Positions 1 through 6,162 of a DNA stretch of 17,842 nt are shown here, piece by piece. Numbering within the stretch: position 1 is the first letter of the stretch; each line of letters begins with the position of its first letter. Source of the stretch: Candidatus Woesearchaeota archaeon (lineage in GTDB: Archaea; Nanobdellota; Nanobdellia; Woesearchaeales; JAFCFN01); assembly GCA_017609245.1 (NCBI GenBank), contig JAFCEI010000006.1, forward strand, positions 1-17,842. Direction: 5' to 3'. A program made the position numbers and the translations under genes. Under the pieces are notes generated by a model, which was not told the origin of the DNA, searched no databases, and worked only from the letters and a program-made list of their open reading frames with translations.

Positions 1-29
1 GTTTGGAGCTAGTGTAAGCTCTGTCAAAT

Positions 30-50
30 TTTCTGCTCAAGGAGCAGAAA
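30..50. repeat. Perfect 9-bp hairpin
   Basis: The arms TTTCTGCTC and GAGCAGAAA are exact reverse complements with a 3-nt loop (AAG). No open frame of note covers positions 1-82. The hairpin lies downstream of the toxin gene on the minus strand. It could be part of a terminator or an intergenic palindrome; its function is unknown. Confidence 0.5.
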
Positions 51-52
51 TG

Positions 53-77
53 TATTGTAGGGCTATCGCCCACAATA
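53..77 (-). terminator. Hairpin just downstream of the toxin gene
   Basis: TATTGT and GGGC pair with GCCC and ACAATA around a TATC loop, with one bulged A at 59, giving 10 bp. It starts 5 nt after the toxin stop codon on the minus strand, which fits an mRNA 3' end or stability element. There is no clear T-tract, so terminator function is an inference only. Confidence 0.35.
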
Positions 78-82
78 TTCTT

Positions 83-364
83 TCAAGAATTACTGGACTT
101 TTTCAACGCAGCCCATTGCTCATCTTTATGATATAAATCCAAAAAATATAGAGTTAATGTAGAATGTTCAAACGCATAAGATACCCTAAACGGCTTAACA
201 TAAACTTCTCTTGTCCCTTTTCTTTTATATTTCATAGGTTTGCCTATTTCAGGATTTTCTATAATTTTTAAAAGAAGTTTGTTGAGTTTTATCTTAAATG
301 ATTTATCAATTTTCTTAAGAGCTTTTCTGAAATTATCAGACTCTTTAATCTGTTTTATTTGCAT
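83..364 (-). CDS. RelE/ParE-family toxin of a type II toxin-antitoxin pair
   Basis: This 93-aa basic protein has the layout of the RelE/ParE superfamily: an N-terminal helical hairpin rich in Lys (about residues 10-45), then beta strands including a segment FRVSYAF and a late strand LYFLDLYHKDE. In the family this C-terminal half carries the catalytic basic and aromatic residues that cut ribosome-bound mRNA (RelE) or act on gyrase (ParE). I cannot say which target applies here. It starts with ATG one base after the TAG stop of the antitoxin gene, so the two are co-transcribed and probably translationally coupled. It ends in TGA. The family call rests on pattern and on the partner gene. Confidence 0.75.
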   Translation of the reverse strand: MQIKQIKESDNFRKALKKIDKSFKIKLNKLLLKIIENPEIGKPMKYKRKGTREVYVKPFRVSYAFEHSTLTLYFLDLYHKDEQWAALKKSSNS

Positions 365-365
365 T

Positions 366-632
366 CTACAAAGTCTTTAATTTTTTTAAGAACTCTTCTT
401 TGGTATACGTAGTGTATTTGCCTTTTTCTATTTGTTCCCAAGCTTCTTCAGTTCTTCTGGCAAATTCAAGATCTTCTTTCAATTGTTCATCTAATTGATT
501 TGCTTTTTTCATAACTAATTGATTGTCAGTTTGAATTATCAAGATCTTATCACCTTCATGAAGATTTTCTCTCATTTCAGCAGGTATTACAACCTGTCCT
601 TTAGAACTCATTTTTGTTATAGCAATATCCAT
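366..632 (-). CDS. AbrB/MazE-type antitoxin
   Basis: This 88-aa protein begins with a swapped-hairpin AbrB DNA-binding domain (about residues 5-47), recognisable by the run KMSSKGQVVIPAEMRE followed by GDKILII. The C-terminal half (about 48-88) is acidic, then helical, and would wrap the toxin. AbrB antitoxins usually pair with MazF or VapC toxins; here the partner is RelE/ParE-like, a mixed pairing also known in archaea. The start is supported by an AGGTG SD (643-639) and a TATA box about 38 bp upstream. A palindrome between the TATA box and the start suggests that the antitoxin, alone or with the toxin, represses its own promoter. Confidence 0.8.
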   Translation of the reverse strand: MDIAITKMSSKGQVVIPAEMRENLHEGDKILIIQTDNQLVMKKANQLDEQLKEDLEFARRTEEAWEQIEKGKYTTYTKEEFLKKLKTL

Positions 633-642
633 TTATATCACC

Positions 643-675
643 TAAGTAAGACTAATCTTACTAAGTATTTAAATG
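643..675 (-). promoter_or_regulatory. Promoter and operator candidate of the toxin-antitoxin pair
   Basis: On the minus strand a TATA-like TTTAAATA (673-666) is followed by the inverted repeat AGTAAGA-TTAG-TCTTACT (662-645, 7-bp arms, 4-nt spacer), then an AGGTG SD and the antitoxin ATG at 632. The palindrome would overlap the expected transcription start, the usual place for an autoregulatory operator. Operator function is inferred from position. Confidence 0.5.
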
Positions 676-682
676 TTTCGTT

Positions 683-796
683 TTAGATAAATGTTTCCAA
701 AGCCATCTGCTTATCAGCAACCCTTTTAGTCATCTGCATTGTCTGCTCGATAAAAAGGTTTGTTACAAAGCTTGTTTCGAATTTTTCATAATACAT
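683..796 (-). CDS. Small ORF (37 aa) with strong SD, unknown
   Basis: The frame encodes a 37-aa mostly helical peptide starting MYYEKFETSF and ending LETFI. The start at 796 is chosen because AGGAGG (810-805) sits 8 nt upstream, among the best SD matches in the window. The same frame is open back to an ATG at 958 (91 aa), but that extension runs through a long hairpin (818-871) and has no SD at its start. A TATA box at 1011-1003 would start transcription near 980. I recognise no family. It could be a real small protein behind a structured leader, or a chance ORF in a non-coding RNA. Confidence 0.4.
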   Translation of the reverse strand: MYYEKFETSFVTNLFIEQTMQMTKRVADKQMALETFI

Positions 797-817
797 TTTT
801 TCTTCCTCCTTAAATTG

Positions 818-871
818 AAAAAGGCCAAGGAAAAAAGAGGTGTAAATGGGGCGCAAAAACCTTGGCTTTTT
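818..871 (-). promoter_or_regulatory. Long leader hairpin before the 37-aa ORF
   Basis: Read on the minus strand, AAAAAGCCAAGG (871-860) pairs with CCTTGGCCTTTTT (830-818): 12 bp with a single extra C, enclosing a loop of about 29 nt. The AGGAGG SD of the small ORF begins 8 nt after the stem. A smaller CAGCT-GAA-AGCTG hairpin followed by GTTTTTTG lies upstream (about 900-880). The arrangement resembles an attenuator or regulated leader; I do not recognise a known riboswitch class. Confidence 0.4.
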
Positions 872-1002
872 CACAAAAAACCAGCTTTCAGCTGCCTGGC
901 TTTTGACCTTTATTGGTTGAAGCTCATCAGCAGCTGACTGTTGCTGGTTGCTTAACATGAAACTGGAGCAGTTCCAAGCACAAAAACTAGAAACTCAATG
1001 AT

Positions 1003-1011
1003 CTTTAAATA
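1003..1011 (-). promoter_or_regulatory. TATA box, minus-strand unit at 683-980
   Basis: TATTTAAAG on the minus strand, preceded by the purine-rich GTGAGG that could serve as a BRE. Transcription would start near 980, about 22 nt before the ATG at 958 and about 180 nt before the better ATG at 796. Confidence 0.45.
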
Positions 1012-1069
1012 CCTCACGCGCACACATGTCCAGTGACCAGTGGGATTACTATATTAAATCACCAAAATC

Positions 1070-1077
1070 TTTATATT
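1070..1077 (+). promoter_or_regulatory. TATA box of the MCM-like ATPase operon
   Basis: TTTATATT lies about 27 bp before the ATG at 1101, so the transcript should be leaderless. No SD is visible before that ATG. Confidence 0.55.
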
Positions 1078-1100
1078 TGGCCACTTTATAATAGCAAATA

Positions 1101-2264
1101 ATGAATATCAATAAACTGATTCCATTAGTCGGGGAAAAAAGAGCTAATTTCAACGTGATCAAGGAAATTCTAGACAAACAGGACCTTAAAAAGATAAAAA
1201 ACCTGCTAAAAGACAAGAGCATATCTTTTGCGCAGACACAGATAGGAACTTCTTATGTGGCTGATGCGCCATTTCCTACAATCGATCCGTCAGTTGCAGA
1301 CAAGCAGGTAACAGATTTCACAGAACTCATGAACAAGACAATATCAAGCTATTTTAAGATAAGAGCTTTTCATGAGTTTGCGCCAAATGCAAGAGAGGTT
1401 ATACTGAAAAAGATAGCAAATAACATAACTGGTCTGGACAAGGTCAAAGAAGCAGCACTATTGCAGTTATTTTCAGAACAATTACATATCCTGTTATTGG
1501 GGGATCCAGGTGTCGGCAAATCAGATATAATCAGGGCTGTCCAGGATGTAGCCCCGATCTCATCATTTGGCCTAGGCTCAGGAACAAGCTCAGCAGGATT
1601 AGCTGTAACAAAAAAAGGAAATGAGATGCTTCCTGGTTTATTGCCGTTAGCACACGAAGGAATAGCGATTATTGATGAGCTAAACCTTATGAAATCAGAA
1701 GACAGAGCAAGTTTATACAATGCAATGGAAAAAGGATTTGTAACTTATGACAAAGCAGGACAGCATAGAACCTTTGACGCAAAAGTGAATGTCTTAGCAT
1801 CAGCAAACCCTAAAAAAGACAAGTTCATAGGAGTAAGGGTTGAAGACCTGAAAAACCAGGTGCCGTTTGATTCAGCTCTGGTCACAAGATTCCATCTGGT
1901 TTTCCTGATCAAAAGACCTGGAGTTGACCAGTTTTCAGAGATAGAAAAAAAAATAGCAGAAAAGTCAAAGAACAAGACAAATCCAAGAAACTTGCAGTTC
2001 ATAAAAGATTATGTTGACTATGCAAAGACAATTGATGTTGAATTTCCTAAAAATTTCCAGAAAGAGGTTGTTGAATTTAGCAAAGAACTAAAACAAAATG
2101 AGAATAATTATCTGGTTGAGATATCTCCAAGGATGATAATCGGATTGATAAGATTGGCAAAAGCCTCAGCAAGGGTTGACCTTAGGAATAAGGTTGAAAA
2201 GCATGACCTTGAAAAGGCAAAAGATATCATCAAAACAAGCTTAATCATAAAGAAAAGTATTTAA
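1101..2264 (+). CDS. Short MCM-like AAA+ ATPase
   Basis: This 387-aa protein contains the AAA+ core of MCM helicases. Visible are Walker A GDPGVGKS (134-141), the MCM-type SSAGL stretch (163-167), Walker B IAIIDE (188-193), sensor 1 in ASANP (232-237), the arginine finger in LVTRF (R263), and an MCM-like lid/sensor 2 region beginning ISPRMIIGLIRLAKASAR near residue 345. Archaeal MCMs are normally about 650-700 aa with an N-terminal helical domain, zinc ribbon and OB fold. Here only about 100 residues without Cys precede the core, so the usual DNA-binding collar is absent. It may be a specialised MCM paralogue rather than the replicative helicase. It opens an operon with a GTPase 38 nt downstream. 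Family membership is confident, the role is not. Confidence 0.8.
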   Translation: MNINKLIPLVGEKRANFNVIKEILDKQDLKKIKNLLKDKSISFAQTQIGTSYVADAPFPTIDPSVADKQVTDFTELMNKTISSYFKIRAFHEFAPNAREVILKKIANNITGLDKVKEAALLQLFSEQLHILLLGDPGVGKSDIIRAVQDVAPISSFGLGSGTSSAGLAVTKKGNEMLPGLLPLAHEGIAIIDELNLMKSEDRASLYNAMEKGFVTYDKAGQHRTFDAKVNVLASANPKKDKFIGVRVEDLKNQVPFDSALVTRFHLVFLIKRPGVDQFSEIEKKIAEKSKNKTNPRNLQFIKDYVDYAKTIDVEFPKNFQKEVVEFSKELKQNENNYLVEISPRMIIGLIRLAKASARVDLRNKVEKHDLEKAKDIIKTSLIIKKSI

Positions 2265-2302
2265 AGGACAAGAGAAAACTTATTATCAAGGGGTTAAAAA
2301 AA

Positions 2303-2938
2303 GTGGTGGCATTTTTAAAAGGATTTTTCCAAAAATTCATGGCAAAACTGTTTGCTAAAAAGGGTTCTGTTAAACTAGGCCTGTATGGTCCTCCAAACGG
2401 AGGGAAATCAACATTAGCTAACAGGATCTGCAAAGACTGGCTGGGTGAGGAGTTCACAAAAGTGAGCAAGATAGCCCATGAGACAAGAGAGATAAAGCTA
2501 AAGGAAAATATTATCATAAAGAATTCTGACGGAAAAGAGCTGGCATTTAATGTTGTTGACACACCAGGTATTGCCACTAAAATCGATTATGAAGATTTCA
2601 TAAAAGCAGGAATGAAAAAAACAGTTGCAAAAAGAAGAGCAAAAGAAGCTACAAAAGGTGTTATTGAATCCATCAAATGGCTTGATGACATGGAAGCAGT
2701 GGTTGTTGTCTTGGACTCGACACAAGACCCATATTCTCAGGTAAACATCACGACAATAGGCAATCTTGCAGCAAGAAAAATACCTGTCTTGATTGCAGGC
2801 AACAAGATTGACCTTAAGAAATCAAGCATCAAAAAGATAAAATCAGCATTTCCTCAGTATAATATTATCGGAATAAGTGCAAAGCATGGAAACAATATAG
2901 AAGAGCTGTATAACGAGCTTTTCAGGTTGGTGAAATAA
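2303..2938 (+). CDS. Era-like small GTPase of the archaeal GTPase/DUF2073/DUF2072 module
   Basis: All G motifs are present in this 211-aa protein: G1 GPPNGGKST (29-37), a G2 Thr in HETRE (T61), G3 DTPG (86-89), G4 NKID (167-170) and G5 SAK (192-194). A basic, partly amphipathic N-terminal helix of about 20 residues precedes the G domain and could bind membrane or RNA. The start is one of two adjacent GTG codons (2303 or 2306); AAGGGG lies about 10 nt upstream. The next gene begins 1 nt after the stop. This GTPase is typically found beside DUF2073 and DUF2072 genes in archaea. From memory, the trio has been called OapA/OapB/OapC or ArvA/ArvB/ArvC. The cellular function is not established. Confidence 0.85.
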   Translation: MVAFLKGFFQKFMAKLFAKKGSVKLGLYGPPNGGKSTLANRICKDWLGEEFTKVSKIAHETREIKLKENIIIKNSDGKELAFNVVDTPGIATKIDYEDFIKAGMKKTVAKRRAKEATKGVIESIKWLDDMEAVVVVLDSTQDPYSQVNITTIGNLAARKIPVLIAGNKIDLKKSSIKKIKSAFPQYNIIGISAKHGNNIEELYNELFRLVK

Positions 2939-2939
2939 A

Positions 2940-3344
2940 GTGGTGACATTAAGAGTCGTGCCTTACAACGAAATTTCAGACCTGACTTCAGTGGGAAGGA
3001 TAAGGAAATTATTAAACATCGCAAAAGAAGATAAAATAGTTTTGTTGCAGGGCAGGCTAAAAAAAGAGGAAGAAGCAGAGCTGATACAGGCAACAATGGA
3101 AGAAATAAACAAGCAGTTCAAGGGAATTGAGCTGAGCGTTGTCTATCCTAATGTTGAACAAGATACGCCTATTTTCCACAAGATCAGGGAAAGGTTGATC
3201 AACTCTGTGCTTGGAGACAGGACAGGCCTGACCATAATCGGCCCTGCAAATGTTGTAAAATCTATCAAAAAAGACCCTAAGAAAATTGAACTCTTGACAA
3301 ACGAAGTAAGGAAAAGGAAAAACAACAAAAAAAAGAGGAGATAA
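2940..3344 (+). CDS. DUF2073 family protein (OapB/ArvB-type)
   Basis: This 134-aa protein begins VTLRVVPYNEISDLTS and contains the conserved KIVLLQGRL and GLTIIGPANVV segments that I associate with the archaeal DUF2073 family. It ends in a very basic tail of Arg and Lys, which suggests nucleic-acid or acidic-membrane contact. It starts with GTG (2940, or the adjacent GTG at 2943), separated by one base from the GTPase stop, so the two are translationally coupled. The recurrent pairing with the Era-like GTPase and the DUF2072 zinc ribbon suggests one complex. There is no known enzymatic activity, and I see no catalytic motif. Confidence 0.75.
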   Translation: MVTLRVVPYNEISDLTSVGRIRKLLNIAKEDKIVLLQGRLKKEEEAELIQATMEEINKQFKGIELSVVYPNVEQDTPIFHKIRERLINSVLGDRTGLTIIGPANVVKSIKKDPKKIELLTNEVRKRKNNKKKRR

Positions 3345-3349
3345 TGCGA

Positions 3350-3410
3350 GCGAAGCGAGCTAATTTGCGAAGCAAATTTTTTTCCATTAACGCTTTTGCC
3401 GAAGCGAAGC
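3350..3410 (+). repeat. Three GCGAAGC mini-hairpin motifs in the operon gap
   Basis: GCGAAGC occurs at 3350-3356, 3367-3373 and 3404-3410. The middle copy is the tip of a perfect 7-bp hairpin AATTTGC-GAA-GCAAATT (3362-3378) that runs into a 7-T tract (3377-3383), as a factor-independent archaeal terminator or pause site would. GCGAAGC is known for forming an exceptionally stable DNA hairpin. The element lies between DUF2073 and the zinc-ribbon gene and is the only gap over 40 nt inside this gene string. It may be a dispersed intergenic palindrome family of this lineage. Confidence 0.6.
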
Positions 3411-3427
3411 GGAGGGAAAAGGGTTAA

Positions 3428-3808
3428 ATGCCACACCAATGCGTGAGATGCGGAAAGCTGTATGACAACACAGCTCAGGAAATTCTCAAAGGCTGCTCTT
3501 GCGGCGCAAGACTGTTCTTTTTTATCAGAAAAGAAAAGCTAAAAGAAGCAAAAGAAATGACCGTCAAGCTGACAGATGACCAGAAAAATGAGCTTGAAAA
3601 AGATGTTCTGGATCTTATTGGTAAGGAAGAAAGAAAACAAGACCAGCCAGTTATCTTGGATTTTGAAAGCATACGAGTTCTAAAGCCAGGCAAATATGAG
3701 CTGGATTTAGTGCATTTGTTCAAAAAAGAGCCTTTGGTTTTTAAGCTGGCAGACGGCAAATACATGATTGATGTAGAAGCTACTTTTAATGCGTTCAGGA
3801 AGAAGTGA
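3428..3808 (+). CDS. DUF2072 zinc-ribbon protein (OapC/ArvC-type)
   Basis: This 126-aa protein begins MPHQCVRCGKLY and has a compact zinc ribbon with C5, C8, C23 and C25 (CxxC then CxC). A Lys- and Glu-rich helix follows (about residues 36-70), then a beta-rich C-terminal domain starting near PVILDFESIRVLKPGKYELD (about 75-126). This organisation fits the archaeal DUF2072 family, which travels with the Era-like GTPase and DUF2073. GGAGG at 3411-3415 and AAGGG at 3418-3422 are possible SDs. Its TGA stop overlaps a GTG of the next small gene, so translation may be coupled. The role is unknown; the ribbon suggests RNA or protein binding. Confidence 0.75.
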   Translation: MPHQCVRCGKLYDNTAQEILKGCSCGARLFFFIRKEKLKEAKEMTVKLTDDQKNELEKDVLDLIGKEERKQDQPVILDFESIRVLKPGKYELDLVHLFKKEPLVFKLADGKYMIDVEATFNAFRKK

Positions 3809-3810
3809 AG

Positions 3811-4050
3811 ATGGAACAGGAAACACTAGATGCTCTTGTACTTGGTGCAGCGGTCGGCATTCCTACCATAATAACTTTTGGACCAGCATTAATCTCTAAA
3901 TATAAATCCAATAAAGCTAAAACGCATAAAGAAAATAAAGTTGTTGGTTCTTTTATCCAGGGATATGATGATATTGTCACAAAAGATGGGCAGAGGATGT
4001 CAAGATACAATAAAATTCAGGATTCAGATTTGGAAAAAATAGAAGATTGA
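3811..4050 (+). CDS. Small single-pass membrane protein, unknown
   Basis: This 79-aa protein has one predicted membrane segment at about residues 7-30 (LVLGAAVGIPTIITFGPALI), followed by a Lys-rich stretch and a charged C-terminal tail. The ATG at 3811 lies 2 nt after the upstream TGA; a GTG at 3805 would add two residues and overlap that stop. Tight spacing ties it to the GTPase/DUF2073/DUF2072 string, where it could serve as a membrane anchor. That role is inference. I recognise no family. It ends in TGA, 2 nt from the converging ychF stop. Confidence 0.6.
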   Translation: MEQETLDALVLGAAVGIPTIITFGPALISKYKSNKAKTHKENKVVGSFIQGYDDIVTKDGQRMSRYNKIQDSDLEKIED

Positions 4051-4052
4051 TC

Positions 4053-5252
4053 CTATTTACTCACAGCAATCTCAACCACATCGCCGTTCTTCAGCACATG
4101 CTCTTTGCCCACAGTCATCTTTGTCTTGGCGTCAATTGCCTTGATAAAATTATCTCCGATGTCTGTGTGTAAGTGATAAGCAAAATCAATAGCAGTTGAT
4201 CCAGGCGGAAGCAAAAAGCAGTCAGGCAGCACATTCCCATCCTTGTCAGCCAGTTTGTTTACTCCCCCAGGAAATATTGCAATATACTTCAACAACCCAA
4301 ACACAGCATCATCCAAAACCTGTTGAACCCCTGTTGATCCAAACTCATCCAGAACATCTGTCTTGATAAAATCAAGAGCATTTTTCTGCTGTTCTGATAA
4401 TTTCTCAGCATGAACTGTCTCAAAAGATTCAGAGCCAGGAACATAATCTATCAGATTTGCCTTGGCAGCTTCTCTCAATGCTAATTCAGACTCAGCAGAG
4501 CATGCAACCAATATCTGATCATTAAACTGCTCTTTTAATCTCTTGAAATTCTTTTTTCCAGCAGCAGTGTCAACCTTATTGCATGCGATGATCATCGGCT
4601 TTGTCAGTTTCCTGAACTCAACAGCCAGGTTCATAACATCATCTTCAGACCATCCAGTGATCTTGCTAGGATCTAAATTCAACTTCTTCAAAACATCCTT
4701 GACCATATCCTCGGTTATCTTTAATCCAGACATCCTCTTTTCCAAGGCTTTTGGAAAATCCTGATTAGTCTGTTTTGTTTCCCTGGTAAACTTATCCCAT
4801 CCTCTCTTCATTATGCCTACATACCAAAAATCAATCTCATCTTCTAGAAACTTGATATCATTTGCAGGGTCATACGAGCCAGCATCAACACTTTCTCCTT
4901 TCTCATTAGTGCTTCCGCTGCAGTCTATGACATGCACCAGAACATCAGCCTGCCTAAGATCATCCAGGAACTGGTTTCCCATGCCTTTTCCTTCATGAGC
5001 TCCAGGAACCAAACCTGCAACATCCATCAGATCAACAGGAACAAATCTTTTACCATCAATACAATAACCAAATCTTGGATTGCATTTTACTCCAAAATGC
5101 TTTTCAGCGCACTCCACACTTACATAACCTGTGCCATGGTTTGGCTTGATGGTTGTAAAAGGATAATTAGCTATATCTACTTCGGCCAAAGTAGCTGCCT
5201 TGAAAAAAGTGCTCTTTCCGCATGATGGCTTTCCCACAACCCCTATTAACAT
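4053..5252 (-). CDS. ychF: YchF/OLA1-family GTPase with C-terminal TGS domain
   Basis: This 399-aa protein is a full-length member of the Obg-related YchF family. It has G1 GKPSCGKS (7-14), a G2/switch region with NYPFTTIKPN (29-38), G3 DVAGLVPGAHEGKGMG (77-92), and G4 NKVD (225-228). A helical insert (about 130-215) and a C-terminal TGS domain (about 324-398, including GSTAIDFAYHLHTDIGDNF) follow. Bacterial and eukaryotic YchF/OLA1 carry NxxE at G4 and prefer ATP; the NKVD here is the canonical guanine-recognising form, expected in archaeal members. YchF proteins associate with ribosomes and stress responses. The gene has its own TATA box (5282-5274) 26 bp from the ATG, pointing to a leaderless mRNA. 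Confidence 0.93.
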   Translation of the reverse strand: MLIGVVGKPSCGKSTFFKAATLAEVDIANYPFTTIKPNHGTGYVSVECAEKHFGVKCNPRFGYCIDGKRFVPVDLMDVAGLVPGAHEGKGMGNQFLDDLRQADVLVHVIDCSGSTNEKGESVDAGSYDPANDIKFLEDEIDFWYVGIMKRGWDKFTRETKQTNQDFPKALEKRMSGLKITEDMVKDVLKKLNLDPSKITGWSEDDVMNLAVEFRKLTKPMIIACNKVDTAAGKKNFKRLKEQFNDQILVACSAESELALREAAKANLIDYVPGSESFETVHAEKLSEQQKNALDFIKTDVLDEFGSTGVQQVLDDAVFGLLKYIAIFPGGVNKLADKDGNVLPDCFLLPPGSTAIDFAYHLHTDIGDNFIKAIDAKTKMTVGKEHVLKNGDVVEIAVSK

Positions 5253-5273
5253 AATGGTTTTGTTTGATTCTGA

Positions 5274-5307
5274 TTTTAAAAACCTTTCTATGCGAAATAT
5301 TTATAAA
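5274..5307. promoter_or_regulatory. Back-to-back promoters of ychF and the 190-aa gene
   Basis: Minus strand: TTTTTAAAA (5282-5274) after a BRE-like AGAAAGG, 26 bp from the ychF ATG at 5252. Plus strand: TTTATAAA (5300-5307) after GCGAAATA, about 26 bp from the ATG at 5330. Both starts lack an SD, so both transcripts look leaderless. The two TATA boxes are about 20 bp apart and could compete. Confidence 0.65.
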
Positions 5308-5329
5308 GAAATAAATCAAAGTTTAGATT

Positions 5330-5902
5330 ATGGGTACAGATATTGTAGTTGCTGAGACAAGCGTAAAATTCAAAAAATATTTCTCTATGGAAGGTATTTA
5401 CAAGCTGGTTAAAGAATGGTTGGTTGATGAAGGGTTTAGTGGAGTCACTAACAGGGGAGACAGGAGCGAGAATTATCTTGAACGGCTATATCTTGAAAAA
5501 GAAACTCCTGCTGGCAAAGAGCTTGTAATACATTGGTATGCTGAACAGATACCTTTTGGATCCAAGTATTACAAGATGAAGATTGAAGTCAAATGGCATG
5601 CCCTGACATTGAAAGAAGCTGAGACTGTTTACAAAGGCAAAAAAGTGAAAATAAACCAGGGCGAGATAGAGACTATAATAAGTGCAAAAATCGAGACAGA
5701 TTACCTGAATAAAATAAAAAACCATCCTGTTTTAGGCATGTTTGAAAAGATATTAAGAGAGCGATTATTGAAAAAAAAGCTGGAAGCGATGGAGAGAACT
5801 TTTTATGGCGACATCATGAGGCTGCAGGGAACCTTGAAGTCTTATCTTGGCTTAAAACTCTGGGCCCAGGCAGCAGAACAGATACACCCTAAGATGTGGT
5901 AG
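5330..5902 (+). CDS. Conserved-looking hypothetical protein, 190 aa
   Basis: I do not recognise a named family. The protein has no signal peptide or membrane segment. Its middle (about residues 55-100) alternates hydrophobic and charged residues in a beta-rich stretch with aromatic positions (HWYAEQIPFGSKYYKMKIEV), and the C-terminal third is helical and very basic (ERLLKKKLEAMERTF). A cytosolic, perhaps nucleic-acid-binding protein is possible but not shown. The ATG is set by a TATA box 26 bp upstream. Base composition matches the neighbours. It stands alone: ychF diverges on its left, and a tRNA gene with its own TATA box starts 54 nt after its TAG stop. Confidence 0.75.
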   Translation: MGTDIVVAETSVKFKKYFSMEGIYKLVKEWLVDEGFSGVTNRGDRSENYLERLYLEKETPAGKELVIHWYAEQIPFGSKYYKMKIEVKWHALTLKEAETVYKGKKVKINQGEIETIISAKIETDYLNKIKNHPVLGMFEKILRERLLKKKLEAMERTFYGDIMRLQGTLKSYLGLKLWAQAAEQIHPKMW

Positions 5903-5924
5903 TGGGCTTTTTCTTATAACAAGC

Positions 5925-5932
5925 TTTATAAA
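5925..5932 (+). promoter_or_regulatory. TATA box of tRNA-Thr
   Basis: TTTATAAA lies 28 bp (box centre to gene) before the tRNA 5' end, the normal archaeal distance. Confidence 0.6.
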
Positions 5933-5956
5933 TTATTAATTTTTTTAATTCAGTAT

Positions 5957-6043
5957 GCCTCAGTAGCTCAGCGGCCAGAGCATCTGACTTGTATGCATGT
6001 TCAAGCAATCAGAAGGTCGAGGGTTCAAATCCCTCCTGAGGCT
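5957..6043 (+). tRNA. tRNA-Thr(UGU) with a 14-nt intron
   Basis: The cloverleaf is complete: acceptor GCCTCAG (5957-5963) pairs fully with CTGAGGC (6036-6042), discriminator T73 at 6043, D-arm GCTC/GAGC, anticodon stem TCTGA (5983-5987) with TCAGA (6009-6013), and T-arm GAGGG-TTCAAAT-CCCTC. The spliced anticodon loop is CTTGTAA, so the anticodon is UGU (Thr). U73 is the usual archaeal tRNA-Thr discriminator. No CCA is encoded. The intron at 5994-6007 sits between positions 37 and 38. Confidence 0.93.
5994..6007 (+). other. tRNA intron with bulge-helix-bulge motif
   Basis: The 14-nt intron follows A37. CTTG (tRNA positions 32-35) pairs with CAAG (6002-6005), giving the 4-bp central helix. The 5' bulge is T-A-T with the cut after its second base, and the 3' bulge is C-A-A with the cut after its second base. 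This is the canonical substrate of archaeal tRNA splicing endonuclease; the inner part is only a 7-nt loop, so the motif has one outer helix. Confidence 0.88.
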
Positions 6044-6098
6044 TTTTAAAAAAGAAGTAATAACAAACCTCAAAAGCTTGTTCTAAGGAGGATTTAAA

Positions 6099-6152
6099 AT
6101 GGGATTAGTAGAACTGATGCTTTACTATCCAAGCTCTTTTCTTGAAATTTAA
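6099..6152 (+). CDS. Possible 17-aa leader peptide ORF
   Basis: ATG at 6099 follows AAGGAGG (6085-6091) at 7 nt spacing, a near-perfect SD, and opens a 17-codon frame MGLVELMLYYPSSFLEI ending in TAA. A perfect 9-bp hairpin (6163-6183) begins 11 nt after the stop. The region lies between tRNA-Thr and adk, which has its own TATA box. A leader peptide or tiny protein is possible. The length is too short to judge coding potential, and no separate promoter is obvious apart from readthrough of the tRNA unit. Confidence 0.25.
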   Translation: MGLVELMLYYPSSFLEI

Positions 6153-6162
6153 CTTATACATA

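Noticed and set aside
797..958. Longer 91-codon version of the small ORF starting at 958
   Set aside because: The extra 54 codons cross the long hairpin and a T-run hairpin, and the start has no SD, while the ATG at 796 has an excellent one. It cannot be excluded.
1370..2725. Minus-strand open frames opposite the MCM-like gene and the GTPase gene
   Set aside because: Phe/Ser-rich shadows of Lys-rich genes, with no start signals.
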